DNA of 64,000 nt. It comes from Anaerofustis stercorihominis DSM 17244. GTDB taxonomy: Bacteria > Bacillota > Clostridia > Eubacteriales > Anaerofustaceae. Of this stretch, positions 1-8,174 are shown piece by piece. Below the pieces are notes generated by a model, which saw nothing but the letters and a program-made list of their open reading frames with translations, was not told the origin of the DNA and ran no database searches. How positions within the stretch are numbered: the first letter of the stretch is position 1; the number at the start of each line of letters is the position of its first letter. The position numbers and the translations under genes were made by a program. The stretch covers positions 583,052 to 647,051 of the forward strand of contig NZ_DS560015.1 in assembly GCF_000154825.1 (NCBI RefSeq). Direction: 5' to 3'.

Positions 1-1374
1 CCTCGTATCGTCCTGATCCTGAAGCAATGACAGTGCCACACCCGAAGTTACGTTCTTCGGATTGTAAGAGTTCCTGCTCATCTCGCTCACTCCGCTGAGT
101 GTAATAAAGAGTTCTTCCGTTGCTTTCTCGTCGCTGAGTATAGTCGAAGGAAGTGCGGGCGTCCTAAGATATGACGGTTCTTCGCTTCCCTGTCTTCTCG
201 GTATCACAGCCCCCGGAGCAAGCCCCATATCAATGACGTCATCTTCGTCGATACTCCCCTTTTCGTATGTTATCTGTCCTATTGCCACCCTGTTCAAATA
301 TTCCTGCTTCCTGTTCTTGATGTTATTAAATCTTCTCTGAAGAGGTATGAGCCTGTTTATTATACTCTCTCCGAAAAATTCTCCGTAATCGAGAGATTTC
401 TGAATTACAAAGGGAAGTTCTCTTTCTCCGTCTTCTGCGTTTATATAAGGCAGGTCTCCCATATGAAGCACATTATCTTTTGTACAAACTATATATCTGC
501 CTTTGGGATATCGATTTGTGGGCTTTTCGAAGTAGGATATGACCTCTGCGCTCAAATCGATATTTTTGCTGCTTTCGCTGTAACCGTGACCTTTGCTTCC
601 GAGACCTCCCACGTTCGTTTTCGATTTGGAATAAGACACTACGTTGTTTTCATATCCCTCTACGGTAATATTGAACATATTTTCTATCTCTTTCACGCTC
701 ATCACTTTATACCATATGGCATAGTCTAAACTCTCAATGTCTTTCGCATATACATTTGAAGGGAAAAAATCAAAAGGAGATATAATTTCATAATTTATAC
801 CTCCTTCTTTTATTGCTACATTTATTTTCTCTTTTTTATCGCTGTTTTCTTTTACAACATACTGTTCTTTATAACCTATGGTCTTTCCTTTATTTTTATC
901 CCAAAATACTCCCCATATGGCGCTTCCCGTCTTCTCCGCCCATATATTCGCCTGCTTTTGAAGTTTCTTCATCTCCAAGTCTTCTTCTATGCTCTCAAGT
1001 ATTTTTTTGCATACCTTGCTGGATTTGACATCGTCCTTGGAATTCGTGGCGGGTCTTACGTTCATAAGAACTTTAAGCTTTGATAACTTTGCAAGCCTCG
1101 TATCGTATATGGGAGCTATCTGATTGAACACTTCTCTCTCCTGCCACCACTGCACATTATCCACCTCCATTATTCCTCCGCTTACAGAATCGATGTATGA
1201 ATACTGATCTCCCTGAAGAAAGTTTATGGCAAGCCTCCACTTCAGTTCATACGGAAGTCTTTCTCTCCTTTTTTTCTCCAGCAAATCGAATATAAATGAA
1301 CATATTTCGTGCTCGTCGTACTTTGCTTCTTTTTTGTCTTTAATGACCGCTTCTTCTTTTTTTATATACTTCAT
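1..1374 (-). CDS. phage portal-like protein (partial, cut by left edge)
   Basis: 458 codons are visible from an ATG preceded by AAAGGAGG; the C-terminus lies beyond base 1. It resembles portal proteins of short-tailed (P22/podovirus-like) phages, which form the ring at the capsid vertex through which DNA is packed. Seen: a charged helical N-terminus, a motif VQWWQEREVFNQI at about residues 74-86, a following basic segment with NVRP, aromatic/acidic mid-protein strands, and a late motif GVALSLLQDQDD of the kind found near the stem of such portals. It starts 13 bases after the tail-fibre gene stop, so the two are probably one operon read leftwards. No terminase or capsid gene lies in the window; these could be outside. 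The portal assignment rests on motif resemblance, not a search. Confidence 0.65.
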   Translation of the reverse strand, partial: MKYIKKEEAVIKDKKEAKYDEHEICSFIFDLLEKKRRERLPYELKWRLAINFLQGDQYSYIDSVSGGIMEVDNVQWWQEREVFNQIAPIYDTRLAKLSKLKVLMNVRPATNSKDDVKSSKVCKKILESIEEDLEMKKLQKQANIWAEKTGSAIWGVFWDKNKGKTIGYKEQYVVKENSDKKEKINVAIKEGGINYEIISPFDFFPSNVYAKDIESLDYAIWYKVMSVKEIENMFNITVEGYENNVVSYSKSKTNVGGLGSKGHGYSESSKNIDLSAEVISYFEKPTNRYPKGRYIVCTKDNVLHMGDLPYINAEDGERELPFVIQKSLDYGEFFGESIINRLIPLQRRFNNIKNRKQEYLNRVAIGQITYEKGSIDEDDVIDMGLAPGAVIPRRQGSEEPSYLRTPALPSTILSDEKATEELFITLSGVSEMSRNSYNPKNVTSGVALSLLQDQDDTR

Positions 1375-1386
1375 TATTTCCTCCTT

Positions 1387-2826
1387 TTAATATCCTACGC
1401 TAAGTTCTATTTCATTTTCATCCCAAAGTAATTCCGATGAGCTTGAATTCGGTACATAATAATTCTTCTCGGGAATGTTATATAGTTTGTCTTTGGTATC
1501 GGCTACTACTGCACTGTCTTTGAATTTAACGTTTGTCAGTGTTCTCAAATCATCTCCAGCACCCCCTATTTTTATATGGCTGTTCCCGTCAGTCTTATGA
1601 ATGTATAAATCATTCAATAATGTAACAGAGGGAGTTTTTATCATATTTATATACCCGGGATAAATAAACCTTACATGATCGTTTGAACCGCTTATAATGA
1701 CATTCTCGGGTAATGTAAGCCTTTGATAATATCTTTTGCACCTTAAAAGCTCCAAACTTTCGTTTACATCCACATAATCAGTCTTAAATTCTCCCGCTTC
1801 CATTTTGATGTTATAAAGCTTAAAACTCGGCAAAACATTTTCTTTAAATGTTATTTGCAGTTCAAATATAATATCGTTTCGTAACACTCCGAAATTGATT
1901 TGGAAATTTGTATTATCACTATTATTTAAAGTTCCCAACAACATATTATTTATATATAACTCGATAGAAAGAATATTTTCAAATTCTCCGTTTACTGAAA
2001 CATTGAACCTTTTCATTTCCGCACCTTTACTATATCCTATCTCGCTTGCCTTGACAGTTTGTCTTATTTTGAATATGTCATACTTACTTACATTATTTAG
2101 TCCGTCAACCGAGAACCCACCATTAGCCTCTCTTGAAACAGACATGGGTATATTAAGTTCATTTATAAAAGCCCACCTGTCGAATATAATTTTTGCTTCA
2201 CCGTCGGATAGGATATTCATAGGAAAATCCATATCATCGTATCTTTGATGTACTTTAAAAGCTGTGTTATGAAGAAGGTTATTCCCATATAACCCGGGCT
2301 TATTCAAAATATCCTCCCAGCCTCTGTCAAGCTGTCCGCCCGAACCGTGGGAATGCTCAGCGGGAGGGAATACCTCAGGTTTTTCATTTATATCCGCCCA
2401 ACCTACGCTTACTTCCCCCGAAACATGAGTATGTCTGCTCGGGTGCCAGCTCTCGGGCTTGCCTGTAACGCTGTCCCAAGAAATGGTATAGTCACTTCCC
2501 GACAAATCATGAGTATGCTCCTTAAAAGCAAAGGGGTTGTTTTCCAGTAAATCATAGGGAGTAAACTCTATATCCTTTTGTTTGCCTACATATACATAGC
2601 CGTCTCCTAAATTTTCTGCATAATATATGTATCCTTTCCTGTTCTTCTCTTCGTTTTCTTCCAAATATATATCATCGTCTAAAATGATATACGCTTCCTT
2701 ATCCTGCATTGTCCTGATACTTGGGATATGGGAAAAACTCTTTACAAGCCCCGTATCTACATTCTTATCGATAATAGACTTAAGGGTATCGTCAAGCATT
2801 TCATATCCTATTTTATTGACTTTCAA
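1387..2826 (-). CDS. phage tail-fibre-like protein with HxH repeats
   Basis: 479 residues. The start is TTG, supported by GGAGGTGA five bases upstream. Residues 100-180 carry three tail-fibre type repeats: W(D/A/E)xxxxKP at 117-124, 143-150 and 170-177, paired with His-x-His motifs at 104-106, 132-134 and 158-160. Such HxH motifs bind metal ions along the trimer axis in long phage fibres. After residue 180 the sequence looks beta-rich with a carbohydrate-binding jelly-roll flavour (NLLHNTAFKVHQRYDD onward), a typical receptor-binding tip. It lies directly upstream of the portal-like gene, an odd order for a phage, where fibres normally come after head and tail genes. The leader has its own promoter and a terminator-like hairpin. 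Confidence 0.7.
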   Translation of the reverse strand: MKVNKIGYEMLDDTLKSIIDKNVDTGLVKSFSHIPSIRTMQDKEAYIILDDDIYLEENEEKNRKGYIYYAENLGDGYVYVGKQKDIEFTPYDLLENNPFAFKEHTHDLSGSDYTISWDSVTGKPESWHPSRHTHVSGEVSVGWADINEKPEVFPPAEHSHGSGGQLDRGWEDILNKPGLYGNNLLHNTAFKVHQRYDDMDFPMNILSDGEAKIIFDRWAFINELNIPMSVSREANGGFSVDGLNNVSKYDIFKIRQTVKASEIGYSKGAEMKRFNVSVNGEFENILSIELYINNMLLGTLNNSDNTNFQINFGVLRNDIIFELQITFKENVLPSFKLYNIKMEAGEFKTDYVDVNESLELLRCKRYYQRLTLPENVIISGSNDHVRFIYPGYINMIKTPSVTLLNDLYIHKTDGNSHIKIGGAGDDLRTLTNVKFKDSAVVADTKDKLYNIPEKNYYVPNSSSSELLWDENEIELSVGY

Positions 2827-2840
2827 TTTATCACCTCCGT

Positions 2841-2877
2841 AAAAAAATAAAGTCCCCCCGCTTTTCGGGAAAACTTT
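2841..2877 (-). terminator. intrinsic terminator/attenuator in leader of tail-fibre gene
   Basis: On the minus strand an 11-bp stem (AAGTTTTCCCG with its partner, several G-U pairs, loop about 5 nt) is followed by a U-rich tract. The tail-fibre ribosome site begins within about 5 bases of the U-tract, leaving no room for a promoter in between. It is either the terminator of the immA-like gene or a leader attenuator. Confidence 0.7.
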
Positions 2878-2883
2878 ACTTTA

Positions 2884-2912
2884 ATAGTATATTACTTTTT
2901 TGATTTATTCAA
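2884..2912 (-). promoter_or_regulatory. putative sigma-A promoter of tail-fibre gene
   Basis: TTGAAT, 17-bp spacer, TACTAT on the minus strand. The predicted start of transcription (near 2877) coincides with the first base of the leader hairpin. The sequence after the -10 (TAAAGTAAAG) nearly matches that of the phage-like gene at 26.97 kb. Confidence 0.5.
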
Positions 2913-2932
2913 TGACGGATATTTAAACTATT

Positions 2933-3487
2933 TTAAACATCTTCGCTCATTATTTTTCTTTCGTGCCTTCTGCTCTTTTCAAAATATTTCTTTCTCTTCA
3001 TGGTAAAATCCACCGTAACACCGAAAGCCTCGCTGGCGTCATACGGATTGAAACCGCCGTACATCAGAAAAGAATTATCGTAGAACTCTTCGAATAAATC
3101 ATCGGGCATCAGAAAATACAATGAAAATGCATCGGCTTGAGCTTCTTCCTTATTAAGAGGGATATCTTCGCTTTCAAGCTGATTTATGCTGTGACAGAAG
3201 AGATGTCCCGCCTCATGAGCCAAAGCCTCTCTCCTTTTCTTTGTCTCGTCAGCCAAAGTGGAGTTCTTATTTAAATATTCATTATCTTCCATTTTGGTAT
3301 TGCCGACGATCAGCAAATTTCCGATAACGCATGATTTATCGCAGTCATCGAAAAATTTCAGTTTATAATTCAAATCCTCAAATATTTCTTCAAACTTCTC
3401 AAAGGTCACGGGATATGTATCAACAAAATATTCACTTCTTACTTTTTCAGCCTTTTCGTACATGTTTTCGTATAAATATTTGGTCAT
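2933..3487 (-). CDS. ImmA/IrrE family metallopeptidase
   Basis: 184 residues with the zinc-peptidase motif HEAGH at 91-95 and a downstream acidic ligand region (EEAQADAF, about 114-121), the layout of ImmA/IrrE proteins. Family members cleave phage- or ICE-type XRE repressors and so control excision or stress genes. I start it at the ATG at 3487, which has TAGGAGAA 5 bases upstream; a longer TTG reading would begin inside the upstream terminator stem. No repressor gene lies next to it here; the nearest phage-like genes (fibre, portal) follow on the same strand. It may regulate those genes, but that is inference from position only. Confidence 0.8.
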   Translation of the reverse strand: MTKYLYENMYEKAEKVRSEYFVDTYPVTFEKFEEIFEDLNYKLKFFDDCDKSCVIGNLLIVGNTKMEDNEYLNKNSTLADETKKRREALAHEAGHLFCHSINQLESEDIPLNKEEAQADAFSLYFLMPDDLFEEFYDNSFLMYGGFNPYDASEAFGVTVDFTMKRKKYFEKSRRHERKIMSEDV

Positions 3488-3500
3488 ATGTTCTCCTACT

Positions 3501-3527
3501 AAAAAAAGCCTCAAAAGAGGCTTTTTT
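3501..3527 (-). terminator. intrinsic terminator (bidirectional)
   Basis: Near-perfect hairpin AAAAAAGCCTC / GAGGCTTTTTT with a 4-nt loop, after the DUF1858 gene. The immA-like ribosome site follows within about 8 bases. A weak promoter (TTGGTA, 17, TATTTA; 3532-3560) would start transcription at the hairpin. Confidence 0.85.
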
Positions 3528-3530
3528 AAA

Positions 3531-3722
3531 TTAAATATTTTCGTTTAAATCGTCTACCAAATCGTCAACATTGATTCCGTGTGCATTGGCACCTTCTTCC
3601 AATGTTTCAAATCTTGCAGCCATACATCCGATACATCCCATACCGTAAGCCTGAAATACGGAAACGGCCTGAGGATATTTATTTACGATATCCATGATAC
3701 CCATATCTTTTGTGATTTGCAT
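3531..3722 (-). CDS. DUF1858 redox-disulfide domain protein
   Basis: 63 residues, a stand-alone DUF1858 (hybrid-cluster-protein-associated disulfide) domain. It shows the family plan: MGIMDIVNKYP at the N-terminus, then a CxxC pair at C30 and C33 in GMGCIGC, followed by ARFETLEEGANAHGI. Members of this family occur in anaerobes, often near redox or nitrosative-stress enzymes, and are thought to act through the disulfide; no direct function is proven. The ATG has GGAGGTAAAAATA in front. It follows the bactofilin gene by 25 bases on the same strand and is closed by a strong terminator, so the two probably form one transcript. Confidence 0.85.
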   Translation of the reverse strand: MQITKDMGIMDIVNKYPQAVSVFQAYGMGCIGCMAARFETLEEGANAHGINVDDLVDDLNENI

Positions 3723-3747
3723 TATTTTTACCTCCGTTATATATCTG

Positions 3748-4186
3748 TTATTCCTGTGCTTGCTTTATATTTTCTTCTTCATTACCGGCAAGAGCTTCGC
3801 TTAACTGTTCTTCTTCTTTAAGCTCGGTTGATTTTATCTTGCACCCTCCGATAAAAATAGCACCTTCGTCTATGATGATATTATCAACATAAACGTCTCC
3901 GGTTAGTTTACCCGTAGAAAGGATTTTTAATTGTTCACAAGTAACAATTCCTTCAACAGTACCTATTATATGAACATTTTTAGCATTTATATTTCCTGAT
4001 ATGAATGCATTCCTGCCGACTATTATATTTCCGGACAAATTTACATTACCCTTTAAGTTACCTTCGTATCTTACGTTTCCGCCTGAAGCAAGGTCGCCTA
4101 TAAAAGTAATATCACTACCTACAATAGTATCTATTTGTTCATAATTAACTCTTTTATTAGATACCTGAAGTTTTGTTTTTTGCCAT
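3748..4186 (-). CDS. bactofilin, 5' end frameshifted as read
   Basis: Bactofilins are polymer-forming cytoskeletal proteins built from a right-handed beta-helix. The repeating pattern is clear (GNLKGNVNLSGNIIVGR, then GTVEGIVTCEQLKI, GKLTGDVYV). The best start is ATG at 4186 with GAGAGG 8 bases upstream, but that frame stops after nine codons. Removing one A from the A6 run (T6 at 4176-4181 on the plus strand) gives MAKTKLQVSNKRVNYEQIDT joined in frame to the whole family domain, about 145 residues. The 439-base length confirms one extra base. Without the shift, only a TTG start at 4038, with no ribosome site and no first strands, is left. It may be a real mutation, a slippage-controlled gene or a sequencing error. 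Confidence 0.8.
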
Positions 4187-4238
4187 TATATATACCTCTC
4201 TTTATAGATAATTTAATCTATTCTTTAACCAGTACTTA

Positions 4239-4268
4239 ATTATACACCAGACGAAAAATAAATTACAA
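4239..4268 (-). promoter_or_regulatory. putative sigma-A promoter of bactofilin gene
   Basis: TTGTAA, 18-bp spacer, TATAAT on the minus strand, 53 bases upstream of the ATG at 4186. Confidence 0.5.
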
Positions 4269-4294
4269 AGAAAAAAAGCCGAGTAGTTTGTTTT

Positions 4295-4322
4295 TTGTTA
4301 GATTTTTATACTTTTTTATGAT
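4295..4322 (+). promoter_or_regulatory. putative sigma-A promoter of PII-like gene
   Basis: TTGTTA, 16-bp spacer, TATGAT, 36 bases upstream of the ATG at 4359; it is divergent from the bactofilin promoter. Confidence 0.5.
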
Positions 4323-4358
4323 AAACTAATTATATATAAGTTATCTTGGAGGTAAATT

Positions 4359-4712
4359 ATGCACGCTTTATTTTTAGTTTTAAACGATACGTATTTGATC
4401 GACGACGTTCATGAGATATTATCGAAGTGCGAAGTCGGCGGAACTTTTTTTAATTCTACGGGGCTTGGGAAAGTCGAGATGAATTACGACAATTCGGACA
4501 GCCATACATTTACTTCGGTAAGAAAAATGCTGGCGGGAGACAAGCCTAAAAACATAACTGTGATGTCTATCATAAAAAGCGAAGACAAGCTTGACGAAGT
4601 AACTATTGAGATAATGAAATTACTGGATAATATCGAAGAAAAGGGTGTAGGTTTCATGTTCGTGCTTCCCGTAAGCTATATCTACGGTTATAAGGGAAAG
4701 GACCTTAAATAA
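4359..4712 (+). CDS. PII-like (GlnB-fold) small protein
   Basis: 117 residues. The N-terminus (MHALFLVLNDTYLIDDVHEI) followed by a Gly/Thr turn (GGTFFNSTGLGKVEM) matches PII-like proteins of Firmicutes that keep the ferredoxin-like GlnB fold but lack the uridylylated T-loop tyrosine region of true PII. These usually act as small ligand-binding trimers; the ligand here is unknown. The C-terminal strand (VGFMFVLPVSYIYGYKG) is typical. ATG with GGAGGTAAATT just upstream. The next gene starts 5 bases after the stop, so the two are co-transcribed. Confidence 0.6.
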   Translation: MHALFLVLNDTYLIDDVHEILSKCEVGGTFFNSTGLGKVEMNYDNSDSHTFTSVRKMLAGDKPKNITVMSIIKSEDKLDEVTIEIMKLLDNIEEKGVGFMFVLPVSYIYGYKGKDLK

Positions 4713-4717
4713 GAAAT

Positions 4718-5182
4718 ATGAAGCCGAATATTAAAAAATATCTCCCTTTTATTATTATAGGGATAGTTTTAGTTTTATTCTTACTTATTACTCCCGGATT
4801 TTCAAAAAAGATCATGCTCAATTCCGTAATGGAAAATCAAGTTTTGAATAAAGAAATCACAAAAGTCGAATATATAAGTTACGAAGATAAACCGTTCATG
4901 TCCGTAGTAAAAGAAAAAAGAGAGATAAACGGTAAAGACAGTACTGCCGCAAAGTTTATAAAAAACATGGGAAATTATAAGATCAAAGTATTATCGAACA
5001 AAGATTATACAAAGGAGATTTTCTATGTTCATTTTAAGGACGGCTCAAAACTGATATGCTATATAGATAAAGCCGAGTCCAAAATAGGAGTCGACAGCGG
5101 TAAAGTATGGATAAAAGATATAAAAGCGGATAATATCATTAAAGAAATGAAAGAAGTCCAGCTTGTTAAAGAAGTTAAGTAA
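4718..5182 (+). CDS. membrane-anchored hypothetical protein
   Basis: 154 residues, not recognised. One N-terminal hydrophobic segment (about residues 9-27, LPFIIIGIVLVLFLLI) after a basic start suggests a signal anchor with the soluble part outside. The soluble part is lysine-rich, with alternating beta strands (FYVHFKDGSKLICYI) and no cysteine pair or metal motif. The ribosome site is weak, so translation may be coupled to the PII-like gene 5 bases upstream. A GGGGC/GCCCC repeat hairpin starts 3 bases after the stop and probably ends the transcript. Confidence 0.6.
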   Translation: MKPNIKKYLPFIIIGIVLVLFLLITPGFSKKIMLNSVMENQVLNKEITKVEYISYEDKPFMSVVKEKREINGKDSTAAKFIKNMGNYKIKVLSNKDYTKEIFYVHFKDGSKLICYIDKAESKIGVDSGKVWIKDIKADNIIKEMKEVQLVKEVK

Positions 5183-5185
5183 TAT

Positions 5186-5350
5186 AAGGGGCGCTGCCCC
5201 TTACACCCCGGCACTTTTTAAAAGATTAAAAAGTACCAAAAAATCTCCGCTTAAGCCGCGGAGGCTTTAGCGACTGGATTTTCTCTGAAAATCTACCCGA
5301 TTTTCAGGAAACAGTCGCTGCCCCGACCCTTTAAAAACAAAGTTTTAAAT
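5186..5350 (+). repeat. modular palindromic intergenic element (copy 1)
   Basis: Starts with AAGGGGC-gct-GCCCCTT, then ACCCCG, a hairpin of the AGATTAAAAAGT type, CTCCGC/GCGGAG, and a long imperfect hairpin around ACTGGATTTTC. The same modules recur at about 25.9, 40.2, 46.4, 50.7, 51.4, 52.6, 56.0, 61.7 and 62.2 kb. Confidence 0.75.
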
Positions 5351-5811
5351 TTTATTAAAGTAAAACCTTCGATACATTGCTTGGAAAAATATAATAACTA
5401 TCAAGAATAAACTTTCATTTTAATAGAATAGCTGATAATCAGCCCCTTTATGTAAAAGGGGCATTTTTTATATAATAACTCTCTGCAATGCTCAGCAATA
5501 CTTAAAAAATAATTATACAATTTAAAATTCTTTTTAAATTGTAATTAAATCTTATGTCCGTCTAAAAAAGAGAAAAATAATTCCATTAGGTGATAAATTA
5601 GATTTTTGTTGAAGAGATCTTTAACTAACGATAAAAATAACAACCAAACATATTTTACCTATATATGTATGTTTTTCGGGAATACTGCACCCGAAAGCTC
5701 TAAAATCTATTACTTAGATGACAACTCTATAATTTCAATTTGTTCAGAAAAAATGAACAGGATATAAAAGATAAAATCCCTTATAGGTTTATTTCTTTAA
5801 AACAAAATATT
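5351..5811. other. gene-free AT-rich stretch
   Basis: Nothing firm is seen. A GGGGC-free hairpin near 5437-5470 (AGCCCCTTT / AAAGGGGC, then a T-run) looks like a rightward terminator, and a 53-codon TTG reading at 5606-5767 lacks a ribosome site. Confidence 0.5.
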
Positions 5812-5920
5812 TACCCCTATACAAAAATGTTAATACCTCTTATCAAAAATGATAGTACCCCCTTATAAAAAATGATAAAGATAATAATATAATAATAAAA
5901 ATATAAAATAATATATATCA
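5812..5920. repeat. iteron-like cluster I: three 22-bp repeats plus AT-rich tail
   Basis: Units begin at 5812, 5834 and 5856, exactly 22 bases apart, consensus TACCyCyTATnAAAAATGnT. An AT-only tail (ATAATAATATAATAATAAAA and onward) follows from 5881. Confidence 0.8.
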
Positions 5921-5966
5921 TAATAAAAGGATTTATATTTAAAACTCATTTATTAAAAAATAACAT

Positions 5967-6072
5967 ATACCCCCTATTAAAAATTGTGATACCCCCACTC
6001 AAAATTTGGAGTCCCCCCATCAAAAATTGTGGAGATAATAATATAAGATTAATAATATAAAATAATATATCT
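5967..6072. repeat. iteron-like cluster II: three 22-bp repeats plus AT-rich tail
   Basis: Units begin at 5967, 5989 and 6011, again exactly 22 apart (TACCCCC, TACCCCC, TCCCCCC), each followed by AAAAtTTG. The tail at 6034-6072 matches those of clusters I and III. Confidence 0.8.
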
Positions 6073-6255
6073 ATGAAGAACAGCGTAGCATGAAAATACC
6101 TCATACTCATTGAACTGCCCGTTAAAAATAGTTAAGTACCAAAAAAAAATATTTAAAGATAATATTATAAAGAAATAAATGAATTGAATATATTTAAAAG
6201 AAGCATTTGATATAAAATCAAAAACATATTTATAGAATAAACAATGATACTTTTG

Positions 6256-6345
6256 TACCTATGGAAAAAAATTACTATACCCCTAGTAAAAAATTACCAG
6301 GATAATAATATAATAATAAAAATATAAAATAATATATCTATAAAG
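6256..6345. repeat. iteron-like cluster III: two 22-bp repeats plus AT-rich tail
   Basis: Units at 6256 and 6278 (TACCTATGG, TACCCCTAG), then a tail at 6302-6345 nearly identical to that of cluster I. A further degenerate unit may lie near 6136. Confidence 0.75.
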
Positions 6346-6755
6346 AAAGTCATAGACTTAAAATGCTTATCTTAAATATAAAAGGATATTTTAATATATT
6401 TTCAGTCGATTTCTTAAAAATCAATTTATTTACTTTTTTGATTTTCATACCTAAATAATAAGCTTAATAATAAGCATACGATTTATTCTTTAAGCAATAA
6501 TTTTTGTCAAATTTTAATAAAATAAACTTTTTTTAAAAAAAACGATAAATTTATTATCAAAATTTAATATTATTATAATCCTGATATAATAATTTATATT
6601 TAGTATATGTTAAATACCGTCAGTAAAATATCCTTAAAACAGTGAGTATTATCACTTATAAGACAGATTTTGCTTTTCTTTTGACTCAAAATTGACTTGC
6701 TTATTTAAAATATCCTTTTTTTTACAAATATATGTAAACAAAAGCCTTTTAAATC
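6346..6755. other. gene-free AT-rich stretch upstream of tig
   Basis: Long A and T runs; no reading frame with a ribosome site and no clear repeat is seen before the tig promoter. Confidence 0.5.
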
Positions 6756-6783
6756 TTGAATTTCTGATTAATTATGATATAAT
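6756..6783 (+). promoter_or_regulatory. putative sigma-A promoter of tig-clpP-clpX
   Basis: TTGAAT, 16-bp spacer, TATAAT, 42 bases upstream of the tig ATG. No CtsR-type heptamer repeat or CIRCE element is seen around it. Confidence 0.65.
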
Positions 6784-6825
6784 ACTATTTTGAGTTAGAA
6801 TGGGACTTAGGAGGTAAAAATATAA

Positions 6826-8151
6826 ATGAGTTCAATATTAGATAAGAAAGAAAACAACGTGGCAACAATCACAATAACGGTTACCGCAGAAGATTTTAGC
6901 AAGGCCCTTGATGCTGCATACAAAAAAAACAGAGGTAAGTTCAACATCGATGGTTTCAGAAAAGGAAAAGCCCCAAGAAGAATTATTGAAAACAGATACG
7001 GCGAAGGCGTATTCTTTGAAGATGCATTAGACGAAGCATTCCCTTCAGAATACGAAAAAGCCATTGAAGAACATAATTTAAAACCTGTAAACATGCCTGC
7101 AATGACAAAATTAGACAGCATAAGTAAAGAAGAAGGTGCTACATTTACTATTGAAGTTGAATTGGAACCTGAATTCGAACTTGGCGAATACAAAGGTATA
7201 GAAATCTACTCTACAGAGTATGAAGCTACAGACAAAGACGTAGAAGACGAACTTGAAAGAGTAAGAGAACAAAACGCAAGACTTATAAGCGTTGAAGATA
7301 CCGAAGCTAAAGACGGCGATACTGTTATCATCGACTTTGACGGTTATGTCGGAGATGAACCTTTCGAAGGCGGAAAAGGCGAAAACTATCCGTTGGTACT
7401 AGGAAGCAATTCGTTCATCCCGGGATTTGAAGATCAGCTTGTAGGTAAAAAAGCGGGAGAAGAAACAGATGTCAACGTTACTTTCCCCGAAGAATACCAT
7501 GCTGCCGAACTTGCGGGAAAAGACAGCGTATTCAAAGTAAAAATTCATGAAGTAAAAGCTAAAGAACTTCCTGAACTTGATGATGATTTCGCAGCTGACA
7601 TAAGCGAATTCGATACTTTGGACGAATACAAAGAAAGCCTAAAGAAAACTATCAAAGAACAAAGAGAAAACAATCTTAAAGGCGCTGCTATCAACACTAT
7701 TATCGAAGAAGTATGCAAGAATACCGAAATCGACATACCTAAATGTATGATAGACAGAAAGACTGAAGACGTTAAGGCTCAATTCGAACAGCAAATAATG
7801 CAAAGCGGAATCGACCCTAAAACTTACTATGAAATAATGAAACAGCAAAACGACGGCAAAAACGAAGCTGATTTCGATGCACTGTTCGTTGAACAAGCAG
7901 AACATGATGTAAAACAAGACTTGGTATTAAATAAATTAATGGAAGTTGAAAGCTTTGATGTAAGTGACGAAGAAAAAGAAGCGGAATATGAAAACTTCGC
8001 AAAAGCTTACAACCAAAAGGTTGAAGACTTCAAGAAAGTCCTTGACGAAGCTACAGAAAATTACATCGAAAACTTCATCAAACAAAGAAAACTTTTCGAT
8101 TTCCTAATTGAAAATGCTAAGGTTAAAGAAGAAGAAAAAGAAGAAAAATAA
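6826..8151 (+). CDS. tig: trigger factor (ribosome-bound chaperone/PPIase)
   Basis: 441 residues, the normal family length. Trigger factor binds the ribosome exit tunnel and shields nascent chains. The ribosome-docking signature GFRKGKAP lies at residues 43-50. The FKBP-like prolyl isomerase domain follows at about 150-245 ([15 protein letters not shown], then [12 protein letters not shown]). The long helical C-terminal arms end in a Lys/Glu-rich tail. The ATG has GGAGGTAAAAATATAA in front. It is first in the operon tig-clpP-clpX, which links folding of new proteins with Clp proteolysis; clpP starts 23 bases after the stop. Confidence 0.97.
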   Translation: MSSILDKKENNVATITITVTAEDFSKALDAAYKKNRGKFNIDGFRKGKAPRRIIENRYGEGVFFEDALDEAFPSEYEKAIEEHNLKPVNMPAMTKLDSISKEEGATFTIEVELEPEFELGEYKGIEIYSTEYEATDKDVEDELERVREQNARLISVEDTEAKDGDTVIIDFDGYVGDEPFEGGKGENYPLVLGSNSFIPGFEDQLVGKKAGEETDVNVTFPEEYHAAELAGKDSVFKVKIHEVKAKELPELDDDFAADISEFDTLDEYKESLKKTIKEQRENNLKGAAINTIIEEVCKNTEIDIPKCMIDRKTEDVKAQFEQQIMQSGIDPKTYYEIMKQQNDGKNEADFDALFVEQAEHDVKQDLVLNKLMEVESFDVSDEEKEAEYENFAKAYNQKVEDFKKVLDEATENYIENFIKQRKLFDFLIENAKVKEEEKEEK

Positions 8152-8174
8152 ACCTAAATTCGGAGGTAATTTTT

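Noticed and set aside
463-1028. Plus-strand frames of 88 and 71 codons near the left edge
   Set aside because: They are antisense shadows of the portal-like gene on the minus strand.
4160-4186. A AAA AAC heptamer in the bactofilin start, a -1 ribosomal frameshift site
   Set aside because: It is in the right phase, but a -1 shift leads to a stop after about a dozen codons; the body of the protein needs the equivalent of one base removed (+1 or a five-A transcript).
5606-5767. 53-codon TTG reading frame beside the iteron-like repeats, a possible Rep fragment
   Set aside because: No ribosome site, no family resemblance, and only a chance-length frame in AT-rich DNA.
5812-6345. CRISPR array
   Set aside because: The repeats are 22 bp apart with no unique spacers of constant length and no cas genes.
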